A stretch of 64,000 nt of DNA, taken from the NCBI GenBank assembly GCA_963281255.1, contig OY725488.1, forward strand, positions 10,203,524 through 10,267,523. Reading direction: 5' to 3'. How positions within the stretch are numbered: the stretch's first letter is position 1; every line of letters starts with the position of its first letter. A program made the translations under genes and the position numbers. This DNA comes from Aphrocallistes beatrix (Eukaryota; Porifera; Hexactinellida; Sceptrulophora; Aphrocallistidae). Shown here one piece after another: positions 1 to 11,671 of the stretch. The notes under the pieces were generated by a model. The model was given only the letters and a program-made list of their open reading frames with translations. It made no database searches and had not been told where the DNA came from.

Positions 1-1045
1 GTCCCGGATTTCATTCGACACCTAAACCAAAATCAAAGGAAGGGCCTCGGATTTTTTTTCTTTGGCCCCGCCTTGCCTTGGTTTGGAAAATTCCTGTGAC
101 CACCCCCTGACTGTAAATTCCCATACCTGCCAATCTCGGTTGGACCAGAGTCAATAAAAATGGTTATGCGTATATTTTCATACCTTTATGCACATATTTC
201 CAAACCATTAGACAGATTTGAAAAATATACTAGAGACTATATTCTAATGGTTGACATGGGGTTTTAGGGGCATAGATTTTGAATATTAAATTTTCAGATC
301 AATATGATAAATTATTATTGAGCTCAAATGAATAGAATGGTATAAGTTAAGTATTCTTATATTTTTGTATAATTGAGAATGAGACAATAACAAACTAACC
401 TTCGTGGTCTACTCTTAGTCTTGGGATTGCTCTGTACCGTTTGGGCGCACTAGAAACAGTTCAGCTAAAAACAGTTCATATACAGTTTATATAAAAGTAT
501 TATTTTAGAAAAGTATAATTCAATTCATCCAAATATATTAATTAATTACATTTTATAGAATAACTTTATCGATTATTTCTACAATGAGCCTATGAATAGT
601 ACTAATACTTCTCTCGTCATGAGTAGAATTAGTTTCAACAAACACAGATGATGATTATTCTTTAAGTATGTATTACGTCATACGAAAACCATGCAACCAG
701 AAAACAGATGGATCCAGGGGTTCATCCAGCTGTATTTGGATTTATGCTTAAAACATTCCTCTGGTTATTTTCAGGCGCCTAGCCTAAGCTGGCCTTCCCT
801 CGCATTGAATACTACGATATAGAAATTTAGTCCTATTTTAATTGCATGCGCCGTGCGCCGTAGACGCGCCACATACGCTTAGATTAAATCCTGCATACTA
901 CTCCACCCAGACTGGTTGAAGCCTATTTAAATTTATTACTCTTTCTTTCAATCTCTGATTCTGTTACTTGACACAGTTTTTATTTATACTAACTAATTTG
1001 AAATATCCATCAAGCTCAGCTATTTAGCAATACAATAACATCTTA
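1..1045. other. Intergenic, repeat fragments only
   Basis: I see no gene here. About positions 40-115 match, in opposite orientation, the repeat at 28350-28430 (both carry a poly-T/CTTTGGCC core followed by TTTGGAAAATTC). About 190-310 is one decayed monomer of the 141-bp repeat better seen at 22720-23050, recognisable by GGTTGACATGGGGTTTTAGG. Confidence 0.5.
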
Positions 1046-2383
1046 CTACGGGCGTTCAATAAGTTCTAGGCCCTACCTTCTTATTATGTCTGTAGTGCAA
1101 TTGAATCCAAGTATTTGCATTAATAATGAACCTTAGACGATTTTCTATTCAGATCTACTTCATTTCAATGCCTACTATATTTAGTTTCCAAATTATAGCC
1201 TATTCTATTTATCCTGTTTTGACCATCTTTGTTTTTTCCAACGAAAAATGGCATCCAATTTGAAACTCGAGCAACGTGCTTCTATCAAAATTCGCACGCT
1301 TCTTGGTATTGGTCCAAAAGACATTCTAATAGACTTTGAAATAGTTTATAGAGATGCTAGCCTTTCATATATCACTGTGAAGGAGTGGGCCAAACGCTTT
1401 CGTGAGGGACAGGAGTCGATAGACGATGACTATCGGAGCGGGCGCCCCAAATCCGCCGTCACCAGTGGGAATACCTTGGAAATTGGATGGATGGTGGAAG
1501 AAGACCCCCATATCACTGTTGACGAGTTAGCTATGCATGTGGGGATTTCAACGGGAGCTGCTCATGCCATCCTTATCGATGAACTGAATGTTACGAAGGT
1601 TTGTTCCAGGTGGATCCCGCATTCACTCACAAAGGCCCAAAAAGATCGTCGGGTTATGTGTGCACAAAAGTTACTTTCCGAGTACCAGGATGCTGATCCA
1701 CGAAGGTTATCTGAAATCATACCGGTGATGAGACATGGATACGATATAATGAACCACAATCCAAGGAAAGAAAAAAAGTTTGGGTGCTTAAGGGAGAGCG
1801 GCCTCCAGTTAACCCGAGGCCAGATTTCAGAGATCAGAAGGTCCTATACTCAATTTTCTTTGATGCACATGGTCCAGTTGCCCAGATAATTATTCCCAAA
1901 GGAAGCACAATCACAGGGGACTTTTACGTCAATAGTTGCTTATCAGAGGTTGAAAAACATTATTGGGAGCGGAGACCAAAGTCAGGTACACGGGGCCTGA
2001 GATTATTGCACGATAATGCACGGCCGCATAAGACAAAGCTGGTCAAGGAAGAATTGGATAGAATGAGAGTCATTGAGCTAGATCATCCAGCCTACTCACC
2101 TGATCTAGCTCCCTGTGACTTCTGGCTCTTTGCAAAGTTAAAGAAAGACCTTGCAGGGAAACATTTTCAGAGCAGGATCGACCTAGGAAATGCTGTTTGG
2201 AGATCCCTAAAAGCCATTCCACCCGAAGACTATAAAAATGTATTTTTCGAATGGTTGACTCGTCTAGAACGTGTTGTAGATTGTAAGGGTGATTATTTCG
2301 AGAAAATGTGAAAATTATAGCTTGATATTCTGAATAGTTTCAAAATTATAGGGTAGGGCCGAGAACTTATTGAACACCCGTAG
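1046..2383 (+). mobile_element. mariner DNA transposon with 32-bp TIRs and TA duplication
   Basis: The element is 1,338 bp long and bounded by TA on both sides (1044-1045 and 2384-2385). The left inverted repeat starts CTACGGGCGTTCAATAAG (1046-1077). The right one (2352-2383) is its complement with two mismatches. It carries one transposase reading frame broken once by a frameshift. Size, TA target and the DD34D transposase place it in the Tc1/mariner superfamily, mariner branch. The matching ends suggest a fairly recent insertion. Confidence 0.93.
1248..2311 (+). pseudogene. mariner transposase (DD34D), one frameshift
   Basis: Two overlapping frames make up one mariner transposase. The first (from ATG 1248) holds the N-terminal helix-turn-helix half, ending in the WIPHSLTKAQKDRR and LLSEYQ segment. 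The second frame supplies TGDETW with the first catalytic Asp (codon at 1727), then LLHDNARPHKT with the second Asp and YSPDLAPCDFWLF with the third. There are exactly 34 residues between the second and third Asp, the mariner spacing. The frame changes by one base near 1718-1720, just before TGDETW, so as written the protein loses its catalytic core. Only one defect is visible, which fits a young copy. An assembly error at this spot is also possible. Confidence 0.9.
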
Positions 2384-3727
2384 TAGCTTTAGAGAAAGAT
2401 TTAAATCGGTAAGAGCATAGAAAAATAAGAAAAGAAGTTAAATGATAATGAGGAGAGAAGACAATATAAGTATCAAAAATTGATCGGGAAAATGATCAGG
2501 TTTAAAAAGATCACAATGTTATTGATGGTGCTGGTGAACCAAGGGACACGGAGACAGCTGAAATAATCCTTACAACTTTTTTTCTCAGTTCTGGAATCCC
2601 TGGTTGAGGCGAAAGAGTTTCTTGAAATTCTCCAAGTAACCTAACCTGTAGTTTCCTTGAATCTCGACGCACAACTGGTACTTAGATTGCAGTCTGGCCT
2701 TTTGAAGTATGAAACATTGATCGTTTTGAATGGAGAAGCATTGTAGAGGAGCTGTCTTGATAAAAAGATAGTTCAGGGTTGCAGTGTTCTATTCCATCTT
2801 CTTTAGAATTAGAGCTAGATGCACTCTCTTCGAGTGTTCGGTTCCAATCTTCTTGATCAACAGAAATAACTCGGTTTACAAATGACTCTTTCTTGACTGA
2901 GGTTGTATGAGAGTGTAGCTGTCTGAAGGAGAACTGAACGGGTTCTGTAGGGCAATGAGTTGTGGGATTATAGGATTTATTTCTACTGCTATTTTTATCT
3001 GAGTGTTAAGAGCAAGAAGAAATTCAATTTGAAGATTGTAGAATCGATTTGTTGCTTGGAATGATTTATATAATTCAGTATCTACCTTAGTATGTATCAC
3101 CAAATATAGACTGGGAGTTTTAATAATAATAACAAAACAAAACAATCATATTTGTTAACGAGGTCAAATACGGTATTTTATTTCATTGGATAAAATTGAG
3201 TACTAAGTACTTCGAGGTAATCAGCACTTTGAATCTAACTCTACGTTTAGTTGGATTTCCACAATATCGAAAATTTCAGACAACACAAGCATTTGTTTTA
3301 GGACTTGCAGGTGCTAATATACAAACTGCTATTAATAGTTGAAGGAGAGTCATAAAAGTCATGGGATTGATAAGAATTCTTACATTCTTACATATATTAT
3401 AGAAAACCTGTTAAGGTACCAATAAATGTATTTGCTAAATCCGGAACATCCATGAAGTGATAGGCTGGAATATTCATTCTAATGTAGTCTTAAGCTAGAC
3501 TAGGAAATCCTAATGCCAAACATTGAAATAAATGATCAAACATGAATAACATAACAACAAAATAAAAATCAAATCAAATACGTATAAACATAAAACTGCA
3601 GAAGATAGAAAAAGTAAATTATCACGAAACACAATATTATGATCATAAAATAATGTCACATCAGAATCTGGGGAGCTAACAAACACAAGCGCGCTTGGCA
3701 ATAAAATAAAGCTCATAATTTGAACAA
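2384..3727. other. Intergenic, no supported gene
   Basis: Short open frames exist (for example 2876-3145 and 3510-3731, minus strand), but they lack recognisable domains and their composition is that of AT-rich non-coding DNA. I see no clear transposon ends here. Confidence 0.4.
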
Positions 3728-4932
3728 TCACAAACGAGAGAATAGTTTCAATATTGTTCCTCTGATCTGTTGAACAGTGACAATATCTCGCAATTCACTC
3801 AAACATATTCCAAATAATGCAGGAGAAGATCCAATTTCAGTTCCTTTATCACCGAACTGAGTAAGTAGCTCCCCATCATTTGAAAATATCTTCACTTTAG
3901 AGTCTCCACAGTCTGTTACTAAGATATTCTGTTGCTGATCTAGACAGAAACAATAAGCATTGTTAATGCTATCTTTCTTAACAACACATCTTGTCAGAAT
4001 GCCTTTTCTAGAAAATGATTGAATAGGAAATTCTGTATTGAATAGCAAAATGTAAAATAATTCTTGAGATAGAGAGATATCTCTGATTTCAGTATCTTGT
4101 TTACAGAATTCAGTCTTGAGAGATATTCTCGTTTCCTCATACAATTCTGGAGTTAACACTTTTAGATTCATTCCCTTTTAGAATGTTCAGTTTCCTCAAG
4201 GGATTTATTCAATTTCAGAATTGCTCTGTCACATTGTACGTAAATTGATTGGTTGCTCAATAGAATATTTTGTGGATTTTTCATTTTGTCATCTTTCACA
4301 GATCTGATCCATTTTCCTTTTATAGAAAAAATCTGAATTCTGTGATTCCCACTATCAGCTATATAAATATTCTTATCTATAGGGTTAATCGCTATACCCC
4401 ATGGAAAATATAGTTGATTATCTTCACTTCCTGCCACGCACCCACTCCATTTTAGTTGAAACCGAGTATTTTCATCATAAACAAGAATCTGTTCATCGCA
4501 ACGACACATTCTATTTATACAATCTTCCAATTCATCTACTCTCCATGTTAGCTTCACATTAGGAATATCAAAATCCATTTCTCTTTTAACTGAATTGAGT
4601 TTCTCTGAAATATTGAATAATGGGCCACTCTTTGGCTTCAATTCTTTGAATATTTGCTCCATTTCTTTCGCCTTTGTTTCGAGGACTCCAACTTTAGTCT
4701 GAATGTTAGTATTTTTATTGATTTTGGCATTCACCTTTTTCCAAATAGTGTCCAATACTCGGATTATTGCTTCTTCTTTATATTCGATAAGACTTCTCAT
4801 TTCTCTGCTGACTTTTCTTACTTCCAACTTCTTCCTTTCAATCATTTCTCTAAATGAGTTCATCCTACTCTGGAGTTTGTTACTTACTCCGGATGAGCTA
4901 ACAGGACCAGATCCTGGATCTGCTGTTGCCAT
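3728..4932 (-). pseudogene. NHL family A copy 1, internally deleted
   Basis: This copy reads from MATADPGSGPVSSSGVSNK (ATG at 4932) through a coiled coil (about residues 15-115), the DIPNVKLTWRVDELEDCINR linker and the first NHL blades, to a stop at 4168. The rest of the propeller continues in another frame from 4171 to 3728. Compared with the intact copy at 49122-50393, the segment encoding SYDFPLSGICTDNIHIYVG is missing at the join, a deletion of about 80 bp that also shifts the frame. The two pieces overlap by only 4 bases, so an intron is unlikely. The rest of the C-terminus (CLDQQQNILVTDCGDSKVKI) is well preserved, so inactivation looks recent. NHL propellers bind RNA or protein in known proteins; the role in this family is unknown. 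Confidence 0.8.
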
Positions 4933-5044
4933 TTTTGATTTACTATTATTCCAATTAAGACCAGTCGAGTTATTATATAAAAGTATATTTTATTCACAAT
5001 ATTCATTTCAATTCATTTATATATACATTGTAATAACATCTTTT

Positions 5045-5078
5045 GAAATACTATACTCATATATAGGACTACAATTAC
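5045..5078 (-). promoter_or_regulatory. Conserved upstream block of NHL family A, with TATA-like core
   Basis: Read on the minus strand this block contains CCTATATATGAG followed by TATAGTATTTC. It lies about 113 bp upstream of the copy 1 ATG. Nearly the same block lies 97-109 bp upstream of the copies starting at 47394, 50393 and 59728. Conservation next to decaying genes and the TATA-like core suggest a core promoter. This is inference from position and similarity only. Confidence 0.45.
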
Positions 5079-5285
5079 TACTTTACTCCTTCCAATACTT
5101 TACTATTTTGATTGTATTATATTAATTGACTTCAATACGCATACTCTTAGACAAGACATATCAATTTTAGAGTCAATGAAATATTCAAACTAAGGTTAAT
5201 TTTAATTATTATTTCTTTATACTCTAATAACAAATGTATAATCCTAAATGAAAATTTTCAGAAAGATGTTTACTACATATTAGAC

Positions 5286-5651
5286 CAGTGGTAGCGTTTG
5301 CGAATCCCGGATCATAATTTCAATCCCGGGATTGAATATTTCGCACTATATAATATGCTTAATCTAGTATAGATGAAATTAATTTGTAAACCTTTATTAA
5401 ATAGAATAAATTATTTCTACAATAATGATGAAGATTAGATGTAGTGAATGATATAAGTTTTCAATGAAGTTTTAGTTTTTATCTATTTGAGGTCGATTAT
5501 TTCGTATGAAGCAAAGGTTGTCAAGCGTTGTATCACCAAGTCTAGTCCTGAATTTATTGCATAGGTAATCCCGGGATTGACATTCAACTCCCGGGATTCA
5601 ATCCCGGCTGAAAATGTATCGGGATCCCGGGATTGAAAACCCTAACCAGTG
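5286..5651. mobile_element. Non-autonomous element with clustered CCCGGGATT palindromes
   Basis: Both ends carry the self-complementary motif AATCCCGGGATT in several copies (5305-5335 on the left, 5565-5635 on the right) around an AT-rich core. The outer ends CAGTGGTAGCGTTTGC and, reversed, CACTGGTTAGGGTTTTC form imperfect inverted repeats that resemble hAT termini. I could not match a target duplication. Confidence 0.5.
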
Positions 5652-5744
5652 ATTCCCAAATGGTAGTCCATTTATCTGCAATAATATATATTCATCATAA
5701 ACTTGTAAAATTGAAAATCACTTTTGGGGCCATCAATATCGCTG

Positions 5745-6230
5745 CAGGTCCAAATCCAGGTTAAATACTATAGGAGTGTATCTTTCGAATCCACAAGGAA
5801 TTTATATGATAAATTACTTGTTTACTTTAGATACATAGAGTAAACAAATTCCAAAAATAGGCTAGAAAGAAACTTAAGGTTGACATGGGTACATTGATAT
5901 AGAATGTTATATTTTCGAATCCATATGATAAAATATTTTTGTATCTTTGTTGACAAAAGGTACATAATGTAATAAATTTTTAATTGTAATAAATACTAGC
6001 TTTCAAACATTGACCTTTTGTGTGTAGATTCAAAATATTGCATTTGTAATCTTATTTTGATATTTTATTTTTTCACAATTTATTTATGAAATATGCAAAT
6101 TTGAAATGGATTGGTTAAAGTAATCTATATTTAGCTCCCGTAGAAAGTTTTGAATTTTTCGACATTCCAGGCCCCCTCAGGACGAATCTGCGATTATAAA
6201 GTGTTCGCTAGCCGCGCAATTCAAGCGCGC
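5745..6230 (+). repeat. 141-bp monomer repeat ending in GC-rich hairpin block
   Basis: Degenerate monomers here share with 22720-23050 the phrases TACATAGAGTAAACAAATTCC, AAAATAGGCTAGA and GGTTGACATGGG. At 6170-6230 a GC-rich terminal block follows, ending AAGCGCGCTTGTATT, the same order as at 22720-23125 and, reversed, at 63393-63780. Confidence 0.6.
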
Positions 6231-6284
6231 TTGTATTTATTAAACTGACTTTCAGCAGAATTATTGTGAAATCTTATATATTTA

Positions 6285-6425
6285 AACGCTAGAATTTTTT
6301 GTTTTTTTTGTTTGTCCGAATTGGTTGAAAAATTGGCGAATCGTAGGGATACGAAAATTGGCATGTAGGTGTCAAATGATGAATCTACGATTAATTTCAA
6401 AGATCTAAGCAAAAATTTAACACCT
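6285..6425 (+). repeat. Interspersed repeat shared with 31825-31965
   Basis: This stretch (CGTAGGGATACGAAAATTGG then CATGTAGGTGTCAAATGATG) recurs as its reverse complement at 31825-31965, including the adjoining TTTGTCCGAATTGGTTGAA and the long T run. No open frame explains the similarity. Confidence 0.6.
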
Positions 6426-6654
6426 CTGCAAAACAGATTGAGGTAAAGATCTAATTGAGTTTGAATTTTATTTGAGATCCATAGCTAAAATGAATTTACG
6501 AATATATTCCCTTTCTTCGTATTTTCATATCAAAATTACTAAGTACATAGTACAAAATAACTTGTTTTCAACATATAAAAGGACTATATATTTATATCTT
6601 CAAAATTATGGATGAGCTATTCACAAACATTGATGCATTCATTAGCCTGAATTA

Positions 6655-7060
6655 ATCATTTGAACTGAAGATATTGATCCGACAATAAATATTCTTCTTA
6701 CTCTCAGTATGATGGTGTTCAAGTACAGCAAACAGAGGAGACAACTAACCAATGTAAATTATATTTGTACATTAGATAACTAACACTTGGGCAATTAAAA
6801 TGTTTGCTAGATAAGTTATCTCAAATTCTCAACGACTATCTCGCTGCATTCACAAATACATTACGTATACTATTGCTAAAACATTTTATTAGAATCACAC
6901 GAATGTAAAAACTTAGGTAGGCACTACTTCATGTTAAAAAAATACTTAATAATACCTAGAAAGATTGTGTTTCACCTTTTACTTAGAATAACCTACCTTG
7001 ATTAACTCATTATCATTCCTATTAAACTCTTTGAGCCAACAAATCATGTAACTGAAGGTA
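6655..7060 (+). pseudogene. Relic of the 7TM gene, start fused to 3' end
   Basis: The start context of the intact gene at 7576 (ATATCAATCCGACC before ATG) reappears at about 6670-6690 with the ATG lost. It is joined directly to the 3' coding end (CAGTATGATGGTGTTCAAG, then AAACAGAGGAGACAACTAACC). Almost all of the coding region is deleted. The following 300 bp match 9080-9378, so this relic and the one at 8985 descend from one internally deleted copy that was later duplicated. Confidence 0.6.
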
Positions 7061-7575
7061 TTCTCACCACATTATGCTGTATTATATGGAGTGTTGCTAT
7101 AATTAAGCTCACCGTCTTAGCATATAGTAGAAGTCAGTTTATTCAAAAGTTCAAACCAACACGCATGATTACATTGATAAGTTTTACAATTGGTCCATTT
7201 ATTTTTTACCATTCGTAGGTCTTTAGATCATTGAGAGGTAAATTTATGCTGATTTCCAGAAAATTATACAGAAAAACCATTCAATCTTTTAATATTAAAA
7301 GTGTGTCAGAAGATATCTAATGAATTAATTGTGTCATAAATTGGTTGTTCCAGATAAATTTCTGGATTTAAACTGATCTACAATTATTTTATCTTACTCT
7401 ATCTACTAATTCTGATACCTGTTATTCGAACAAGTACAGATTCACATTTGAATAAATGAAGTAGTGCCATTCGTATATATACGAGTACGCGAATACTGCA
7501 TACATTCATTAGTTAAAATTCTCAAATTCATTAATTAGTTAAAATTATCATTGAACTGAATATATCAATCCGACC

Positions 7576-8607
7576 ATGAATAATATATCTGTCATTGGAC
7601 TATCCATTTTCATCATACTCTTTCTCTCATTCTGTTTGTTAGCATCAGTTGTCCTCATCTACTATGTTAGGAGAAGGTATCTTCTTTATCTTGATATGAA
7701 GTCTATCTCTCAGGATGAGTTAACGTTGCTATCGTTTCAGAACCATCGTAAAAACCTAAGAATTAAAGCTCTCATATCCAACTTCATCGTAATCATAGTC
7801 ATAATTGAAATCCTAATCTACCTATCTTTTTCACTTCTTAGCATAGATTATTTAGAAGAATATTCCTCGACCCTTTTTAAGAATATGCTTAGAGTTTTAA
7901 CCAAATTTTCTTATATTTATAAATATATCAGCGTAATATCGTATTTCTGCCATCTTCCAATGCTATCGTTGCTACTGAAGGTTCTTTGGTTAATATATCT
8001 CCATTCTCCTTACAAATACACTATTATTAGATGGACATGGTACATAGTAATTAGATGTGTTTTGTTTTCCATTTTTTGCTATTTTCAAAGTACGAGCCAG
8101 TGTTCCATTGGTTGGCATGATATCATATGTAACACAATTGAAGCAATATATATGTTTGTATCTGTATCTGATCTTATCATTTATCTGGTGTACGCTCGTC
8201 GTCTCTACATTCAGCTCAAGAGCAGAGAGACTGAAGCTAGATGGTGTAAAGACAGAGCTGAGTATCGTAATGCTAGGTCTCTCCGTCTCCATTACAAAAT
8301 AGCCACCATTCTAGTGGCAATAGCGATGTGCAGCATCACAATATTTCAAAATCTCGCCATTTCTAAAACTATTTTATCATCTTTTATTGGCCATGCTGTA
8401 ATTCACCAAATAGATGATTTCTATAAATATTTCGAATTTTTCGAATTCACAACGTATATATTACTATTTAACCTGAACTACCTGTATATAGTCAGTATGA
8501 TTGTATTCAACTACTGCAAACAGAACAGACAGCTAACCAATGTTAATAACAAGATAAAACCTATTGTTAAGAGATACCATAATACTTTCACCTATACAAG
8601 ATGCTGA
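7576..8607 (+). CDS. Orphan seven-transmembrane receptor-like protein
   Basis: A single-exon 343-residue membrane protein. I count seven hydrophobic segments, at about residues 5-30, 62-88, 118-143, 152-172, 184-206, 243-263 and 289-310. The longest hydrophilic loop lies between segments five and six and is rich in basic residues (RRLYIQLKSRETEARW), as in the third intracellular loop of G-protein-coupled receptors. I do not see a DRY or NPxxY motif, so it belongs to no class I can name. The start was chosen at the first ATG, just before the hydrophobic run. Decayed partial copies lie on both sides (6655-7060, 8985-9378, 9379-9895), so the locus is a local tandem array with one survivor. Ligand and function are unknown. 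Confidence 0.65.
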   Translation: MNNISVIGLSIFIILFLSFCLLASVVLIYYVRRRYLLYLDMKSISQDELTLLSFQNHRKNLRIKALISNFIVIIVIIEILIYLSFSLLSIDYLEEYSSTLFKNMLRVLTKFSYIYKYISVISYFCHLPMLSLLLKVLWLIYLHSPYKYTIIRWTWYIVIRCVLFSIFCYFQSTSQCSIGWHDIICNTIEAIYMFVSVSDLIIYLVYARRLYIQLKSRETEARWCKDRAEYRNARSLRLHYKIATILVAIAMCSITIFQNLAISKTILSSFIGHAVIHQIDDFYKYFEFFEFTTYILLFNLNYLYIVSMIVFNYCKQNRQLTNVNNKIKPIVKRYHNTFTYTRC

Positions 8608-8984
8608 TGCTAAAGTTTAAGCATGATTGCAAGTTATGAAGAACTAGCATTATATTCTCATTGCTATTGTATTTCAATGTATCTAATACTATATCCAATA
8701 TCTAATGTAAAAGTTATTTGTAAATATCCTCATTTTGGTAATCTTGTTATCAGATAATCATAACCTTTGTAACATTGAATAAATAACAATAATTATAATA
8801 GAATTACGATAGTGTTTATTAATAACATCACACTATACTTAAACAGTTAAATTGTGGTGCTCATAAACAAGGGTTGTCTTAAGTTTTATAACACTATCAA
8901 TGATTAGATAAATTCTATTCGTTCATATCTTAGTGAACTTCGATCGTCAAAATAGGATCATGATTCTACAAGTAGTAATACCCT

Positions 8985-9378
8985 AAACGAATAAAATCCG
9001 ACCATAAATATTCACCTTAATCAGTATAATGGTGTTCAGATACTGTAAACAGAGGAGATAGCAACCAATGGAAATTAAATTTGTATGTTAGGTAACTAGC
9101 CTTTGAGCAATTTACATGTACGCTAGATAAACTATTTCAAATTCTCAACGACTATCTTGCTGCACACACAATTACATTGCGTATTCTATGGTCGCTAAAA
9201 CATTTTATAATAGAATCACACGAATGTAGAAACTTAGGTAGGCATTATTTCATGCTAAAATAATACTCAAAAATATCTAGAAAGATTACGTTTCACCTTT
9301 TACTGAAATGTTACCTTGATTAACTCATTATCATTCCTATTAAACCCTTTGAGCCAATACATCATGTAATTGAAGGTA
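8985..9378 (+). pseudogene. Second relic of the 7TM gene, same internal deletion
   Basis: ATCCGACCATAAATATTCAC is joined to the gene's 3' end (GTATAATGGTGTTCAGATAC, then AAACAGAGGAGATAGCAACC) with the same coding deletion as the relic at 6655. The downstream flank (CAAATTCTCAACGACTATCT and onwards) matches 6815-7060. The shared deletion shows one event before duplication. Confidence 0.6.
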
Positions 9379-9895
9379 TTCTTCCAATACTATCGTTGCT
9401 ACTGAAGGTTCTCTGGCTAACATATCTCCATTCTCCTTACAAATACACTATCATTAGGTGGACATGGTACATAGTAATCATATAGTCAGTATTATTGTCT
9501 TCAACTACTGCAAACAGAAGAGACAGCTAACCAATGTTAATAACAAGATCAAACCTATTGTTAAGAACTACCATGATAGTCTCTACTATAGAATATACTG
9601 ATGCCAAATTTTACAAATGATCGCAAGTTATGAAGAACAGCAATGATTATACCTATTTTCTCATAGCTATTGTATTTCAATGCATTTAACACTATATCCA
9701 ATATCTAATGTATAAATTATTTGTGAATACTCTCATTTTGGTAATCCTGTTATCGGATTATCATAGCCTTTGTAATATTGAATAAATTGCGATAATTAGA
9801 ATATATCTAAGATAGTGTTTATAACACCACACTACACTTAAACAGCTAAATTGTGGTGCTCATAAACAAGGGTTATCTTAAGTTAGCCTCGCAGC
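9379..9895 (+). pseudogene. Third relic of the 7TM gene with a different deletion
   Basis: This copy keeps the coding stretch for LPMLSLLLKVLWLIYLHSP and KYTIIRWTWYIVI, then skips about 435 bp to the C-terminal MIVFNYCKQNRQLTNVNNKI segment and continues through the 3' flank. The flank (AAATTGTGGTGCTCATAAAC at about 9853) matches 8850-8880 downstream of the intact gene. The first part abuts the second relic with no spacer. Confidence 0.65.
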
Positions 9896-9943
9896 GCAAG
9901 CGAGCGAAGCGCACTTGTTATTAATTAAAGTGATTAGCAACAC

Positions 9944-10010
9944 TGTCAATATATTCGCACCTTCACTAAGGACGTTGTCAATATATTCGCACCTTCACTA
10001 AGGACGTGAA
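9944..10010 (+). repeat. Two tandem copies of a 32-bp unit
   Basis: CAATATATTCGCACCTTCAC followed by TAAGGACGT occurs twice in direct, essentially identical copies. It follows a GC-rich block at 9886-9921 (CAGCGCAAGCGAGCGAAGCG) of the interspersed family described at 23058. Confidence 0.8.
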
Positions 10011-10382
10011 TTAATGGATGTTATTGATGAGATCTTAGAGGTAAACATCAGGAGTTCGCTTAATACAACTTTTACACTTAGATGCTATGATGTTCACAAA
10101 AATTTATCAGCATAGACTGAAATGTTCATATTTTCACACCTCTGGTTAACATGTTAATAGAGCTGCACATCTCTTTCTATCGCAAATGAACAACTGTCTC
10201 ACGTTTATCACTAACCTTATGGAATTTGGCGGAATAATGTAACAATGATAAATAATATGTTTCAGACTTATTCAAATAATAATAAATGACCTAATTCGTA
10301 ATCTCAAAATTTGTTGAAATTTGAGGGAAACAAATTTTAATAAAAACATAAAATCACACTAGACGCTAGATACAGGCTAGCA

Positions 10383-11342
10383 TCATTGGAATGTAAAGTT
10401 AGGGTTTTGTGACACAATAAATATTGTCCCGGAATGGGACACAGCAATACCACGGGGTGAAATGAGTTCTCCTCTTAATTTCCCTTTCTTCCCTAGCGCA
10501 TGAATGAGCTCTCCGGAATGTGTGAATATCTTGATAGTGTCATGGCCCCAGTCACTAATCAAGATATTCATATCTGGATCTAAACAGAAGAAGAATGGTC
10601 TATCAACCAAACAATTCTGTTCAATTCCTTGAGAGACACAGGAAGTTAGCAGGTCTCCACTCCTGGAGAATATTCTCACGCAGTTAGGACTCCAGATTAG
10701 CACCACCAGTGTATCTGGACTCAGTTTCACGTCTTCAGGGTAGTGAAGGGTTCCTGTCCCAATACAGGATTTGAAACTGAGGTTACCTGATAATACACTC
10801 ACTCTGTGGTTTCCCAAATCTGCTATGAACACATCTCCATTTCGGTCTACACACAATCCTCTAGGATCACATAGCTCTCCTTCAGCTCTGTTGATTAGTT
10901 GGAGAGTATCTTTATTGAATTGGAATAAAGAATCTTGTGTCCAGTCTGTAACGAAGATGAATTCTTCTGTTACTCCTACTCCCCATGGTCCCCTGAGTAC
11001 ACCCTGATCAAACTGAGTATGGAACTCTCCTTGGAAGGACAGTACCCTTACACACCTGTTACCGAAATCAGCTATGTAGACCTTCTGACTTATCTTGTCT
11101 AATGCTAATCCTCTGGGATATTTAAGCTCGTTATTTTCTGTTCCTAGCTCCACAGCTGACACGACGGATTTCTTTTTAGTGGTGTAATCGGGACATTTCC
11201 AAGTGATGACATCTCCAAACTCAGATATTTGGGATTGGAGGGTTACTAAAGACGGACATTGGAATGCTATGGGAGGGAGTTTAGTTGGTGTCTCTTTCTC
11301 CTTCTGTCCCTGTTGATACAGCAGACCTGCTTACTGGTGCAA
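10383..11342 (-). CDS. NHL-repeat protein, 5' end not found
   Basis: The 259-residue open frame from 11162 is almost entirely NHL blades: LKYPRGLALDKISQKVYIAD, LRGPWGVGVTEEFIFVTD, LCDPRGLCVDRNGDVFIAD, then LHYPEDVKLSPDTLVVLIW, FFFCLDPDMNILISDWGHD and LISPRGIAVSHSGTIFIVS, enough for a six-bladed propeller. The frame stays open upstream to about 11330 (including KLPPIAFQCPSLVTLQSQIS), where an AG acceptor (GTAAGCAG) precedes it, so the true product is longer and spliced. I see no coiled-coil exon between 11343 and 12885. Either the first exons are short or the gene is truncated. It is only distantly similar to NHL family A and closer in layout to the gene at 44627. Confidence 0.75.
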
Positions 11343-11671
11343 GGGTAGATTCGCATTAGCCTAAAAGAGAGAATCGGAATATATTCATGAAAATAAAAAA
11401 GATTTATTCTCATTGTATCACTTTTTACTATACAATAAACCACTTTTAATTACTTTGTACGAGGTATTCAGACCAGTATTGAATCTCTACTGGAAGATAT
11501 GTGATAAATATTCCGCCATACCACTTTTTGAGTATGTGTTCCGCCCCTGTAAATTGCATGGATAAATCTCTGTGGACACGCAATCGTTCAACTGCATTTT
11601 CAACTGCGGGTTAAAGTTTTTATGAACGGAGAACAACTCTGGCTGTGAAGATGTAGCTGCATACTTACCAA

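Noticed and set aside
4654-5125. Open frames antisense to the NHL heads (also near 29237, 47246, 50173, 59544)
   Set aside because: Mirror frames of the conserved coiled-coil coding sequence, recurring wherever the family occurs; no domain of their own.
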